Source of the DNA: Janthinobacterium rivuli
Lineage (GTDB): Bacteria > Pseudomonadota > Gammaproteobacteria > Burkholderiales > Burkholderiaceae_D
Assembly (NCBI RefSeq): GCF_029690045.1
Contig: NZ_CP121464.1
Span: 5,146,001 to 5,210,000 of the forward strand
Direction: 5' to 3'
Length of the DNA stretch: 64,000 nucleotides
How positions within the stretch are numbered: position 1 is the stretch's first letter; each line of letters starts with the position of its first letter. Positions 8,458-16,178 of the stretch are shown in pieces. Position numbers and translations under genes: made by a program. The notes beneath the pieces are model-generated. The model ran no database searches, was not told where the DNA came from, and was given only the letters and a program-made list of their open reading frames with translations.

Positions 8458-8520
8458 CTTGCCTGCCGCACGCATGTCGCATGGCGATCAAGGAGGACCC
8501 GAACGGGCTCCGGACGTGAC

Positions 8521-8543
8521 ACTGGCCGGATCAACCGGCCAGT
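8521..8543. other. hairpin between hsp20 and degP
   Basis: ACTGGCCGG and CCGGCCAGT form a perfect 9-bp stem with a 5-nt loop. On the + strand it is followed by ATTTTA. It lies between the end of the small heat-shock gene and the degP promoter region, so it may act as a weak terminator or roadblock. Confidence 0.35.
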
Positions 8544-8612
8544 ATTTTACTGCATGGAAAGAGACTGCCTGGGCACCGGAGGGGCGCCGGGGTCGGCTCA
8601 GATCAGCTCAGA

Positions 8613-9071
8613 TCAGGCTGCCTGGCGCTGTTCCAGCACGCTGACGGTATCGCCGCCGCTGCCGATTTCGATCTTGCGCGGTTTCAGCGCTTCCGGCACT
8701 TCACGCACCAGGTCGATGGTCAGCATGCCGTTTTCAAACGTGGCGCCCGTGACTTTCACGTGGTTGGCCAGCTGGAAACGCTGTTCGAAATCGCGGGCAG
8801 CGATGCCGCGGTGCAAGAACGTGCGCTCGACGCCATCTTTCTGCTTGCGGCCCGTGACGTGCAGGGAGTCGCGTTCGGTGATGATGTCGATCTCTTCGCG
8901 CGAGAAGCCGGCCAAGGCCATCACGATGCGGTATTTATCTTCCGACACCAGTTCGATGTTGTATGGCGGATAGCTCGGTTGCGCATCGGCGCGCTGTTCG
9001 TTGAGCAGCTGTGCCAGGCGGTCAAAGCCAATGGCGGAACGATACAGGGGAGCAAGGTCAAAAGTACGCAT
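8613..9071 (-). CDS. small heat-shock protein, Hsp20/IbpA family
   Basis: This 152-residue holdase chaperone begins MRTFDLAPLYRSAIGFDRL, as IbpA-like proteins do, and carries an alpha-crystallin domain (about residues 35-130) with the GFSREEIDI and FENGMLTIDL strands and a short C-terminal tail. IbpA-type proteins bind aggregating proteins under heat stress and hand them to DnaK/ClpB. The ATG at 9071 is preferred over the upstream GTG/ATG options because AAGGAT lies 7 nt upstream. I looked for a sigma32 promoter upstream and found no convincing one. Confidence 0.93.
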   Translation of the reverse strand: MRTFDLAPLYRSAIGFDRLAQLLNEQRADAQPSYPPYNIELVSEDKYRIVMALAGFSREEIDIITERDSLHVTGRKQKDGVERTFLHRGIAARDFEQRFQLANHVKVTGATFENGMLTIDLVREVPEALKPRKIEIGSGGDTVSVLEQRQAA

Positions 9072-9293
9072 GATAAATATCCTTTTCAAATGAAGCGATA
9101 AGAGGGGCGGACCTCACCATGAGCATCCGCTTGCTACCAATCTAAGGACGATCAAGCGGCCTTCAAGGCCTTGAAATTGGCGAAAAGCGCCCCAGACCTC
9201 GCGAAATTTGTAAGAAATTTTTACAAGCTCCCTGCAAGGGGATTTTGCATGGCACCCCCCATGCGGGGCCGGCTTTTGGTGTATGCTGGCGGC

Positions 9294-9644
9294 ATGAATA
9301 ATGACACCGACATCCAGCTCAGCGGCCCCTTCAAGGCCACCGACGGCTCCGGCCGTGCCCACGACATCAAGGCCATCCGCATCTTCGACGAAGGCTACGG
9401 CATCATCGACGTCTACGTCGATTTCGCCGCCCCGCTCGAAGCGGGCGCCTACAAGGACAAGACCCTGGTCGACCACATCCTGGCCCGCCTGCGCAGCCTC
9501 GGCTACGTGGGCCCCGACTTCGGCCATGGCGACCTGGGCTTGCAAGACAAGAAACTGATCGTTCTGGAAGCGCCCGAGGAATTCTCGGCCTTTGCCGTGA
9601 GCAAGGGCTGGAAGGATCTTTCGGCCGAGTTTGACGAAGACTGA
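9294..9644 (+). CDS. conserved hypothetical protein, 116 residues
   Basis: This is a soluble, acidic 116-residue protein with no signal peptide or TM segment, beginning MNNDTDIQLSG and rich in Asp/Gly. It is transcribed away from hsp20 and followed by a good terminator at 9668-9701, so it looks like a single-gene unit. I do not recognise the family. In-frame ATGs upstream at 9249 and 9261 are possible, but 9294 gives the more ordinary N-terminus. Confidence 0.7.
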   Translation: MNNDTDIQLSGPFKATDGSGRAHDIKAIRIFDEGYGIIDVYVDFAAPLEAGAYKDKTLVDHILARLRSLGYVGPDFGHGDLGLQDKKLIVLEAPEEFSAFAVSKGWKDLSAEFDED

Positions 9645-9667
9645 TCCTTTACCTTTTCAGCCAAAAC

Positions 9668-9701
9668 GCCGCGTCTGTATTTGCAGAGGCGGCTTTTTTT
9701 T
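9668..9701 (+). terminator. rho-independent terminator
   Basis: GCCGCGTCTG and CAGAGGCGGC pair over 10 bp with one mismatch around a 5-6 nt loop, followed by a run of eight T. It ends the 116-residue hypothetical gene. Confidence 0.85.
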
Positions 9702-9821
9702 AGCTAAAAAAGTAATTCAATGCACAGGAAGGCAATACTAGTACAGTAGAATCACCAGGCATTCTTGTAATATTCAAATTCTTGAAGGAGCCTGGCTATT
9801 TCATCAGAAAATACACAGTCC

Positions 9822-10838
9822 GTGACAGCATTTCGCCATCAAGCTGTCGCTGATCGCCAGGTTGACGAGCTCATCGGCATAATCAAAGGCGTACTTGCAG
9901 ATAACGTGGTCACGCAAGGCGAAGTGGAGTTTCTGTTAGCTTGGATGGAAGCCAATCGTAAAGTGGCATTGCTCTGGCCAGCCAAAGCCTTGTATCCACG
10001 TCTGGCTGCTGCGCTTTCTGAGGGCGCCATGCAATCAAACGATGCCACGGAAATACTCATCCTATTGAGAAACACCATCGGTAGCACAGTTATTCCAGAC
10101 ACACATGATCCCTCGGCGCAACCGAGTACACGTTTGCCGATAAACAACAATTCTCCCGTCACATTCAAAGGGAAATATTTCTGTTTCACAGGAACATTTC
10201 AGTCTGGTACACGCTCGTGGTGTCAAGCACAAATCGAGCAACGTGGCGGCATCTGCCTGAATGGGATCACCAAAAAACTCAATTATCTAGTGGTTGGTGT
10301 CACCGGCAATGAGAACTGGCTGCATTCGACGCATGGCAGAAAAATAGAAAAAGCGATTGCATATCAGGAGTCAGGTTGCGAACTCACCATTCTGAGCGAA
10401 GAGCATTGGTATAGCCACTTGCACAACGTAGAATCTGCTGTAAGTGTGTCAGAGGGCATTACAGTCGCCACAACTGTAAATACAATCGCCATTGCAAATG
10501 ACATCATCCCCATCATTACGGGGGAGGGAAAGTTCGGCATCGAGGTGGCAGGAGTATTTACGCATCAGGAACAAATAGCCAGAAGCATCATTACCTATGG
10601 TGAAGAGTTTGCCAGCAATAGCTTACCCGCCCTTCTGCGCCGGCATCCCGATGGTGCGATATCGGTAGAAATGTCCGGCAGTATCACTGGTTACCTGTCC
10701 AAGTACATTGCCCGCGATTTTCACGCCGCACTCGTCGCTGGCGACCTGAACGAATACTCAGTATTTGAATGCTGTGCCCGCATCCTATTACACAATGGCT
10801 TGTATCAGATATGGCTGGACCTGCCTGAAGATGAATAA
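9822..10838 (+). CDS. BRCT-domain protein with a HIRAN-like C-terminus
   Basis: This protein of about 340 residues has three parts. The N-terminal 90 residues are helical and perhaps TerB-like. A clear BRCT domain follows (about residues 115-205; KYFCFTGTFQSG, EQRGGICLNGITKKLNYLVVG) of the type found at the end of NAD-dependent DNA ligases. The C-terminal part contains ISVEMSGSITGYLSKYIA, which resembles a HIRAN domain. The GTG at 9822 has no Shine-Dalgarno sequence, whereas GAAGGAG at 9784-9790 is ideally placed for an in-frame ATT at 9798 that would add SSENTQSV. The gene is clearly less GC-rich than its neighbours, which suggests transfer. BRCT and HIRAN domains bind broken or modified DNA, so a DNA-damage or defence role is possible but unproven. 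Confidence 0.7.
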   Translation: MTAFRHQAVADRQVDELIGIIKGVLADNVVTQGEVEFLLAWMEANRKVALLWPAKALYPRLAAALSEGAMQSNDATEILILLRNTIGSTVIPDTHDPSAQPSTRLPINNNSPVTFKGKYFCFTGTFQSGTRSWCQAQIEQRGGICLNGITKKLNYLVVGVTGNENWLHSTHGRKIEKAIAYQESGCELTILSEEHWYSHLHNVESAVSVSEGITVATTVNTIAIANDIIPIITGEGKFGIEVAGVFTHQEQIARSIITYGEEFASNSLPALLRRHPDGAISVEMSGSITGYLSKYIARDFHAALVAGDLNEYSVFECCARILLHNGLYQIWLDLPEDE

Positions 10839-10902
10839 AAGGCAGCCAACCATTAATCATGCATGGAGGTAAAACAACCTCATGCCTTAAACCTCGCAGT
10901 CA

Positions 10903-11676
10903 TCAGCCATCGATTGCTTGCGTTAAATAGCGCGCACTCCACGCGGCGATGACGTTGGCGACGTAGGCCGCGTCATCGCGCCCCGTCAACAGATGGTCGG
11001 CGTCGTCGAGCGAAACGAAGCTTTTGGGGTGCTTGGCCGCCGTAAAGATATCCATCGCATTCGACAGGCTGACCGTCGTGTCGTTCGGCGCGTGCATCAC
11101 CAGCAGGGCTCGGCGCAGGCCGGCGATGTGCTCCTTTAAACTGTGGCTGCCCGCGTCGTCGACAAATTGCTGGCGGATGCGGAAAGGCCGCCCTTCCAGC
11201 TGCACCAGCGCTTCGCCCTCGGCGGCGATTTTTTCCAGGTGGTCGCTGAACATGCGCGTCACGTAGGCGGGCGTGCTCGGCGCGGCCAGGGTGGCGATGG
11301 CGGTCGCTTCCGGCACTTGCGACGCGGCGGCCAGCACGGCGGCGCCGCCCAGGCTATGGCCGATCAGCAATTGCGGCGCGGCGTGCCTGGCCCGCAAAAA
11401 GTCGGCGGCGGCGACCAGGTCGTCCACGTTCGACGAGAAATTCGTGGCGGCGAACTCGCCCTCGCTGGCGCCCAGTCCCGTGAAGTCGAAGCGCAGCACG
11501 GCGATGCCGTGTTCCGTCAAGCCTTGCGCGATGCGCCGCGCGGCCAGCACGTCCTTGCCGCAAGTAAAACAGTGGGCGAACAGCGCGTAGGCGCGGATGG
11601 CGCCGTCGGGCGCATCGAGGCGCGCCGCCAGCACATGGCCATGCGCACCGGGAAAATCTTGCCGGGTGGATTTCAT
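10903..11676 (-). CDS. alpha/beta hydrolase
   Basis: This 257-residue alpha/beta-hydrolase-fold protein has the nucleophile elbow GHSLGG (Ser near residue 108), the oxyanion region HCFTCGKD, and a late Asp/His ([15 protein letters not shown]). It looks like the hydrolase half of the widespread hydrolase-OsmC fusion proteins, here without the OsmC domain. The substrate is unknown; these proteins are often annotated as short-chain esterases or dienelactone hydrolase-like. It is 69 bp downstream of the GST gene on the same strand and may be co-transcribed with it. Confidence 0.85.
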   Translation of the reverse strand: MKSTRQDFPGAHGHVLAARLDAPDGAIRAYALFAHCFTCGKDVLAARRIAQGLTEHGIAVLRFDFTGLGASEGEFAATNFSSNVDDLVAAADFLRARHAAPQLLIGHSLGGAAVLAAASQVPEATAIATLAAPSTPAYVTRMFSDHLEKIAAEGEALVQLEGRPFRIRQQFVDDAGSHSLKEHIAGLRRALLVMHAPNDTTVSLSNAMDIFTAAKHPKSFVSLDDADHLLTGRDDAAYVANVIAAWSARYLTQAIDG

Positions 11677-11745
11677 TGTCTCAGATCAAAGCTGCCGCGC
11701 AGGGCGGCCGATGGCGCATTGTAGCGCCGTCCGGCCACGGCTGTT

Positions 11746-12450
11746 TTAGCCACGCGATGGGATGTCGACACCCTTGATGACGGCAGGCCGGGCCAGGAAA
11801 ACATCCAGCACGCGCTGCACGTTCGGGAAATTGCCAAAACCGACGAGGTCGCCTGCGCCATAGAAACCCACCAGGCAGCGCACCCACGGGAAGATGGCGA
11901 TGTCGGCAATCGTGTACTGCTCGCCCATGATCCAGTCGCGGCCCTGCAGGCGCTGCTCGAGCACGCCCAGCAGGCGCTTGGCTTCGCCAAGATAGCGCTC
12001 GAGCGGACGCTTGTCTTCGTAGTCCTTGCCGGCGAATTTGTGGAAGAAGCCCACCTGGCCAAACATGGGGCCGATACCGCCCATCTGGAACATCAGCCAT
12101 TGGATCGTTTCATAGCGCAGGCCCGCGTCCTGCGGGATGAACTTGCCCGTCTTTTCTGCCAGGTACAGCAGGATGGCGCCCGACTCGAACAGGGCCAGCG
12201 GTTTGCCATCGGGACCGTCCGGGTCGAGGATGGCGGGAATCTTGTTGTTCGGATTGAGGGACAGGAAGGCGGGCGACAGCTGGTCGTTCTGCTCGAAGCT
12301 GACCAGGTGCGGCTCGTACGCCAGGCCCAGCTCTTCCAGCAGGATGGAAACCTTGATGCCGTTCGGCGTGGGCAGCGAATACAGCTGCAGGCGCTCGGGA
12401 TGCAGTGCAGGCCATTTTTGGGTAATGGGGAAGTCGGAAAGTTGGGACAT
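11746..12450 (-). CDS. glutathione S-transferase, Nu-class (YghU/YfcG-like)
   Basis: This 234-residue GST has an N-terminal thioredoxin-like domain with LPTPNGIKVSILLEEL, where Thr/Asn replace the classic Ser/Tyr as in YghU/YfcG, the cis-Pro region NNKIPAI, and the glutathione-binding LFESGAILLYLAEK. An all-helical C-terminal domain contains TIADIAIFPW. Nu-class members show disulphide-bond reductase activity rather than classical transferase activity. It lies 76 bp downstream of imuB and could be read through from the SOS promoter, though an own promoter is equally possible. Confidence 0.88.
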   Translation of the reverse strand: MSQLSDFPITQKWPALHPERLQLYSLPTPNGIKVSILLEELGLAYEPHLVSFEQNDQLSPAFLSLNPNNKIPAILDPDGPDGKPLALFESGAILLYLAEKTGKFIPQDAGLRYETIQWLMFQMGGIGPMFGQVGFFHKFAGKDYEDKRPLERYLGEAKRLLGVLEQRLQGRDWIMGEQYTIADIAIFPWVRCLVGFYGAGDLVGFGNFPNVQRVLDVFLARPAVIKGVDIPSRG

Positions 12451-12526
12451 AGAAATCCTTATTGAAGTGGTTGACGCGGCGCAAGCAAGTATAGCCAAGC
12501 ATGGCAATTTCAGCAGGACAGCGCAT

Positions 12527-14014
12527 TTAGCCAAACAAGCCATGCAAAAACCAGCGCGGCGCGGCGTCTTCCGCGCTGCCGGCGATGCGTTCGCGGTAGA
12601 CCCAGTAATGGGCGTGGTCGAGGCCTTCGGCAATAAAATAATCGCGCGCCTGCGACTGGCCCCACCAGCCCGCTTCGATGCGCTCGGCAACGGACACCAT
12701 TTTCAGGGGCGAGCCATAAAACGGCCGGTGCTCGCGCATCAAGAGGGCGATGGGCTGGGCCAGCAGCCAGCCGGGACGGGGCATGCCGGGCAAGCCGGGC
12801 GGCAAGTCGGGCACCGTGTTCCTGCCGCCTGGCTTGGCCGGCAGCGGCAGCCACTGGTTGGCCGCTTCGGGGCGGTAATCGGCGCGCGGCGCGGCCTGCA
12901 AGACATTGTCGCTCCCCAGGCGCGCCACCAGCAATTCCAGCAAGCGCTGGCGCTCCTGCGGCGTGCCGCCCGGCTCGGGGAACAGGCTGTCGCTGGGCGG
13001 CGCCATCGGCTGCACCTGCAGCGCTTCCAGGGTCAGGCCGATCACGGGCGCCTCCAGCGCCAGCTGCGCCAGGCGCTCCTTGAGCAAGCGCACCAGGTGC
13101 TCGTCGCGCCAGACGGCCTCGCCCAGCGCCAGGTCGATGACGGTGGGCGGGCGCGCCACCCTGCCCCGCTCGTGCGCCAGCAGCAGCTGTATGCGTTCGA
13201 CGGCGAATTGCCGCGCGCATAGCCAGCCCGTCATTTGCTGCAGCAGGCGGCGCGCGCCGAACAGCAGCGCGTCGGCCTGCTCCACGCGGTCGAACAATTC
13301 CAGGCTGGCGCGGAACGTGGGCGGCGCCTCAATCCACACGAACAGTTCCGTGCTGTGGCCATGCGCGTCGTCGAGCATGGCCAGCAAAGCCCCGCCGCAG
13401 CGGCGCTGCAAGCCGGGCCGGGGCAAGTGGCGCAGCTGCCCCAGGGTGCGGCAACCGATGCCCTCAAACCAGTCCAGGTAAGGGCGCGCGGGCGGCAGCA
13501 GAGCGCACGGCAGGCGGTCGAGGCGGCGGGTGAGGCTTTCCATGCCAAGCACGCGGCGCCGGCGCGTGCCGGCGCGCGCCAGCAGCCAGGCGCCGCGCGC
13601 CGTGGGAGCGCACGACAGCTGGGCCGTGTAGCCAAGCGCGCGCAAGCTGGCCGCGATCTGCCGGCACAGGGCGCGCACGCCGCCAAACAGGCGCAGGCTG
13701 GCGCCCGCGTCGACGAGCAGGGTCGCTTCCTCGCCCTGCGCCACCAGCGGCGAATATTGCAGCAGCGCCAGCGCCACCGCTTGCAAGGCTTGCGCTTCCA
13801 GTTCAAGCGAGCGCTCGTGCAGGCGCGCCTGCGGCGCCAGCATCAACGCACCGGCGCGGCGCATGCCCGGCTTGATGCCGGCGGCCAGCGCCAGCGGCGA
13901 CACGGCCATCACTTGCTCCTGCTCCAGCACTACGCCCAGATGGTCAGCCGACCAGCGCGGGCAAAACACTTCGAGCGGGAGCCGGGGCAGGCACAGGCCG
14001 ATCCAGAGTCGCAT
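12527..14014 (-). CDS. imuB: ImuB, inactive Y-family polymerase-like mutasome subunit
   Basis: This 495-residue protein has the fingerprint ImuB N-terminus LWIGLCLPRLPLEVF, Y-family palm/fingers regions and the C-terminal extension. ImuB lacks the catalytic acidic residues of true Y-family polymerases and serves as the beta-clamp adaptor that recruits ImuA and DnaE2 for SOS mutagenesis. The ATG at 14014 is used, although the frame is open further upstream, because the family motif begins there. This makes imuB overlap the 3' end of imuA by 71 bp, longer than usual. No dnaE2 follows; the next gene is a GST, so the polymerase partner must be elsewhere or missing. Confidence 0.9.
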   Translation of the reverse strand: MRLWIGLCLPRLPLEVFCPRWSADHLGVVLEQEQVMAVSPLALAAGIKPGMRRAGALMLAPQARLHERSLELEAQALQAVALALLQYSPLVAQGEEATLLVDAGASLRLFGGVRALCRQIAASLRALGYTAQLSCAPTARGAWLLARAGTRRRRVLGMESLTRRLDRLPCALLPPARPYLDWFEGIGCRTLGQLRHLPRPGLQRRCGGALLAMLDDAHGHSTELFVWIEAPPTFRASLELFDRVEQADALLFGARRLLQQMTGWLCARQFAVERIQLLLAHERGRVARPPTVIDLALGEAVWRDEHLVRLLKERLAQLALEAPVIGLTLEALQVQPMAPPSDSLFPEPGGTPQERQRLLELLVARLGSDNVLQAAPRADYRPEAANQWLPLPAKPGGRNTVPDLPPGLPGMPRPGWLLAQPIALLMREHRPFYGSPLKMVSVAERIEAGWWGQSQARDYFIAEGLDHAHYWVYRERIAGSAEDAAPRWFLHGLFG

Positions 14015-14657
14015 GGCGTGGCAATAATGAAGGTGGTTGCAGGGGCAGGAACAGGGGCGCGTCGCGCTGCGGTCCCCGGCGCTTGATGAAGCCGATCTCG
14101 ATGCCGCCGGCGGCCGGGCGCACGGACAGGCGCAGCGGCGCCGGCGACGCATCCTGCGCGCCGTGCAGCGGGCGCAGCATGCAAAACAGGGTGTTGCCGC
14201 CTTGCGCGGCCAGGTGCAGGCGGCGCAGGCTGTCGGCGCGCACGTGCTGCTGCCAGAACAGCAAGGCGCCGCAACTGCCGCTGCGCAAGATATTTTCAGC
14301 CGCCCACAGGGCATCCTTGCTGCTGGCGCTTTTGAGCCACAGCAGCTGCGACGGCGCCAGTCCCTGCGCGGCCAGGGCCAGCGCCTGCGGCGGATGGGGC
14401 GGCTGCAGCAGCACGATGGGCAAGCCCTGCAGTTGCGCCAGCGCGGGCGCCAGCAGGCGCAATTCGCCGCTGCCCGGCTGCTGCACCAGCAGGTCGATGA
14501 GACTGCCGCTGGGCCAGCCGCCGCCGGGCAGCTGCGCGGACAGGGCGGCAAAGCCCGTGTCCAGGCAGCGCGTGGCGCCCTGCCCCAGCTGCGATGCGCG
14601 CCATAAAGACGGGTGCAAGGCTTCCGGCGAGGCCATCAATTGAGAATGTTGCATCAT
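13944..14657 (-). CDS. imuA: ImuA, SOS mutasome accessory protein
   Basis: This 237-residue RecA-like protein of the ImuA/SulA-related family lacks an intact Walker A motif. It contains GGGWPSGSLIDLL, PQALALAAQGLAPSQLLW and a DALWAAENILRSG stretch typical of ImuA. Together with ImuB and DnaE2 it performs damage-induced error-prone synthesis. The start is one of M14657, M14654 or M14636. A near-perfect LexA box lies 17-36 bp upstream of the first ATG, so the gene is almost certainly SOS-induced. Confidence 0.88.
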   Translation of the reverse strand: MMQHSQLMASPEALHPSLWRASQLGQGATRCLDTGFAALSAQLPGGGWPSGSLIDLLVQQPGSGELRLLAPALAQLQGLPIVLLQPPHPPQALALAAQGLAPSQLLWLKSASSKDALWAAENILRSGSCGALLFWQQHVRADSLRRLHLAAQGGNTLFCMLRPLHGAQDASPAPLRLSVRPAAGGIEIGFIKRRGPQRDAPLFLPLQPPSLLPRHATLDRPVPAPAPARSVLPALVG

Positions 14658-14673
14658 TGAATAGATAGATGAA

Positions 14674-14693
14674 TACTGTATGCATATACAGTA
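14674..14693. promoter_or_regulatory. LexA (SOS) box
   Basis: TACTGTATGCATATACAGTA keeps the CTGT-N8-ACAG core of the E. coli/betaproteobacterial SOS box and is a perfect palindrome except for its centre. It lies just upstream of imuA (minus strand). The antiporter gene starts on the other side about 170 bp away and might also be affected. Confidence 0.92.
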
Positions 14694-14860
14694 CTATCCA
14701 GCCCCGTTTTTGGCAAGGTTTATCTCACTGCCGCAACCGCAGGGGCCGCTCCGCCATGTCCGAAAAACCCCGTTTTTGGCATCGATTGCTGTACCATAAG
14801 CACTCTCCTTACCGCTCGGCAATGCACCGGGCGGCTTCCTCCGTCCATAAGGAAACGCAT

Positions 14861-16126
14861 TTGACCACCATCCAAATCATCAGCGCCATCGTCTTCGGCC
14901 TTGCGCTCATCCACACTTTTGCCGCCAAGTCGTTTGAAACCTTGTCGCGGCGCCATCCCCGCCATGCGGGCCTGCTGCATTTGCTGGGCGAAGTGGAAGT
15001 CGTGTTCGGCTTCTGGGCCTTCATCCTGATCATCATCATGGCCTTTGTCTCGGGCAGCGATGCGGCCATCGAGTATGCCGAGTCGCGCCATTACACGGAG
15101 CCGCTGTTCGTCTTTGTCGTCATGGTCGTGGCCGCCTCGCGCCCCGTGCTCGACGCCGTGCAGCGCCTGTTGAAAAGCGTGGCGCGCGTGATGCCGCTGC
15201 GCACGGAACTGGCCCTCGTCTGGCTGGGCCTGGCGCTCGTGCCCTTGACGGGCTCATTGATCACGGAACCGGCCGCCATGACCCTGGCGGCGCTGATGCT
15301 GGCGCCGCAAATCTTTCGCCCGGGCATTCCTGAATGGCTGAAATACGGCGCCTTGGGCGTGCTGTTCGTCAACGTTTCCATCGGCGGCACCCTCACTTCG
15401 TACGCGGCGCCGCCCGTGCTGATGGTGGCCACCACGTGGAACTGGGACAGCGCCTACATGGCCAGCCATTTCGGCTGGAAGGCCGCCATCGCCGTGCTCG
15501 TCAACGCCACGGGCGTGAGCATCCTGCTGCGCAAATACCTGCACAGCAACACTTCCGACATCAAGCCGAAAGCGGGCGAGGTGGAAGCGCCGAAAGTACC
15601 GCTGGCCGTCAGCCTGGTGCACATGATCGTGCTGGCCGGCGTGGTGACCCTGGCGCACCATCCCGTGCTGTTCATCGGCCTGTTCCTGTTCTTCCTCGGC
15701 TTCGTGCAGGCGTATGAGCGCTATCAAAGCCCGCTGATCCTCAAGGAAGGCTTGCTGGTCGGCTTCTTCCTGGGCGGCCTGGTGGTACTGGGCGGCATGC
15801 AGCAATGGTGGTTGCAGCCCATCGTTTCCAGCCTGAAGCCGCTGGCCCTGTTCTTCGGCGCCCTGGGCTTGACGGCGATTACCGACAATGCGGCCCTCAC
15901 TTACCTCGGTTCACTGATCGTCGGCATGACGGACGAAGCGAAATACATGCTGATGGCCGGCGCCGTGGCCGGTGGCGGCCTGACCGTCATCGCCAATGCG
16001 CCGAACCCGGCCGGCGTGGCCCTGCTGCGCCGCGGTTTCAAGGATGAATCGATCGGCGCCGTCGGCCTGCTGGCCGGCGCCCTGCTGCCAACGGCCGTGT
16101 CTGCCGTAGCCTTCCTGGCCCTGTAA
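14861..16126 (+). CDS. putative Na+/H+ antiporter (Na_H_antiport_3 type)
   Basis: This is a polytopic membrane protein of 421 residues from the TTG at 14861, with about 11 hydrophobic segments and the blocks TKFE-like AAKSFETLSRRHP, LLGEVEVVFGFWA, SIGGTLTSYAAPPVLMVA and ITDNAALTYLGSLI. These match my memory of the Pfam putative Na+/H+ antiporter family and, more widely, ion transporter-superfamily folds with two broken-helix loops. TTG is chosen because AAGGA lies 7 nt upstream; in-frame ATGs at 14822, 14756 and 14669 would add hydrophilic residues. The ion specificity is not experimentally set for this family, so it remains putative. Confidence 0.75.
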   Translation: MTTIQIISAIVFGLALIHTFAAKSFETLSRRHPRHAGLLHLLGEVEVVFGFWAFILIIIMAFVSGSDAAIEYAESRHYTEPLFVFVVMVVAASRPVLDAVQRLLKSVARVMPLRTELALVWLGLALVPLTGSLITEPAAMTLAALMLAPQIFRPGIPEWLKYGALGVLFVNVSIGGTLTSYAAPPVLMVATTWNWDSAYMASHFGWKAAIAVLVNATGVSILLRKYLHSNTSDIKPKAGEVEAPKVPLAVSLVHMIVLAGVVTLAHHPVLFIGLFLFFLGFVQAYERYQSPLILKEGLLVGFFLGGLVVLGGMQQWWLQPIVSSLKPLALFFGALGLTAITDNAALTYLGSLIVGMTDEAKYMLMAGAVAGGGLTVIANAPNPAGVALLRRGFKDESIGAVGLLAGALLPTAVSAVAFLAL

Positions 16127-16178
16127 GCTGCATCACGGGGCGGCTGCCGGCCGCCCCGTTACCCTTCAGCATCCTTCC

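Noticed and set aside
9100..9250. sigma32 promoter for the hsp20 gene
   Set aside because: A CTTGAA occurs, but no CCCCAT-type -10 at the right distance; not convincing.
14015..14551. ImuB extended upstream in the same frame (674 codons)
   Set aside because: The extra 179 residues are a shadow of imuA in another frame; the ImuB family start motif begins at 14014.
14700..14860. Riboswitch in the leader of the antiporter gene
   Set aside because: I compared it by eye with yybP-ykoY and similar leaders and found no matching conserved core.
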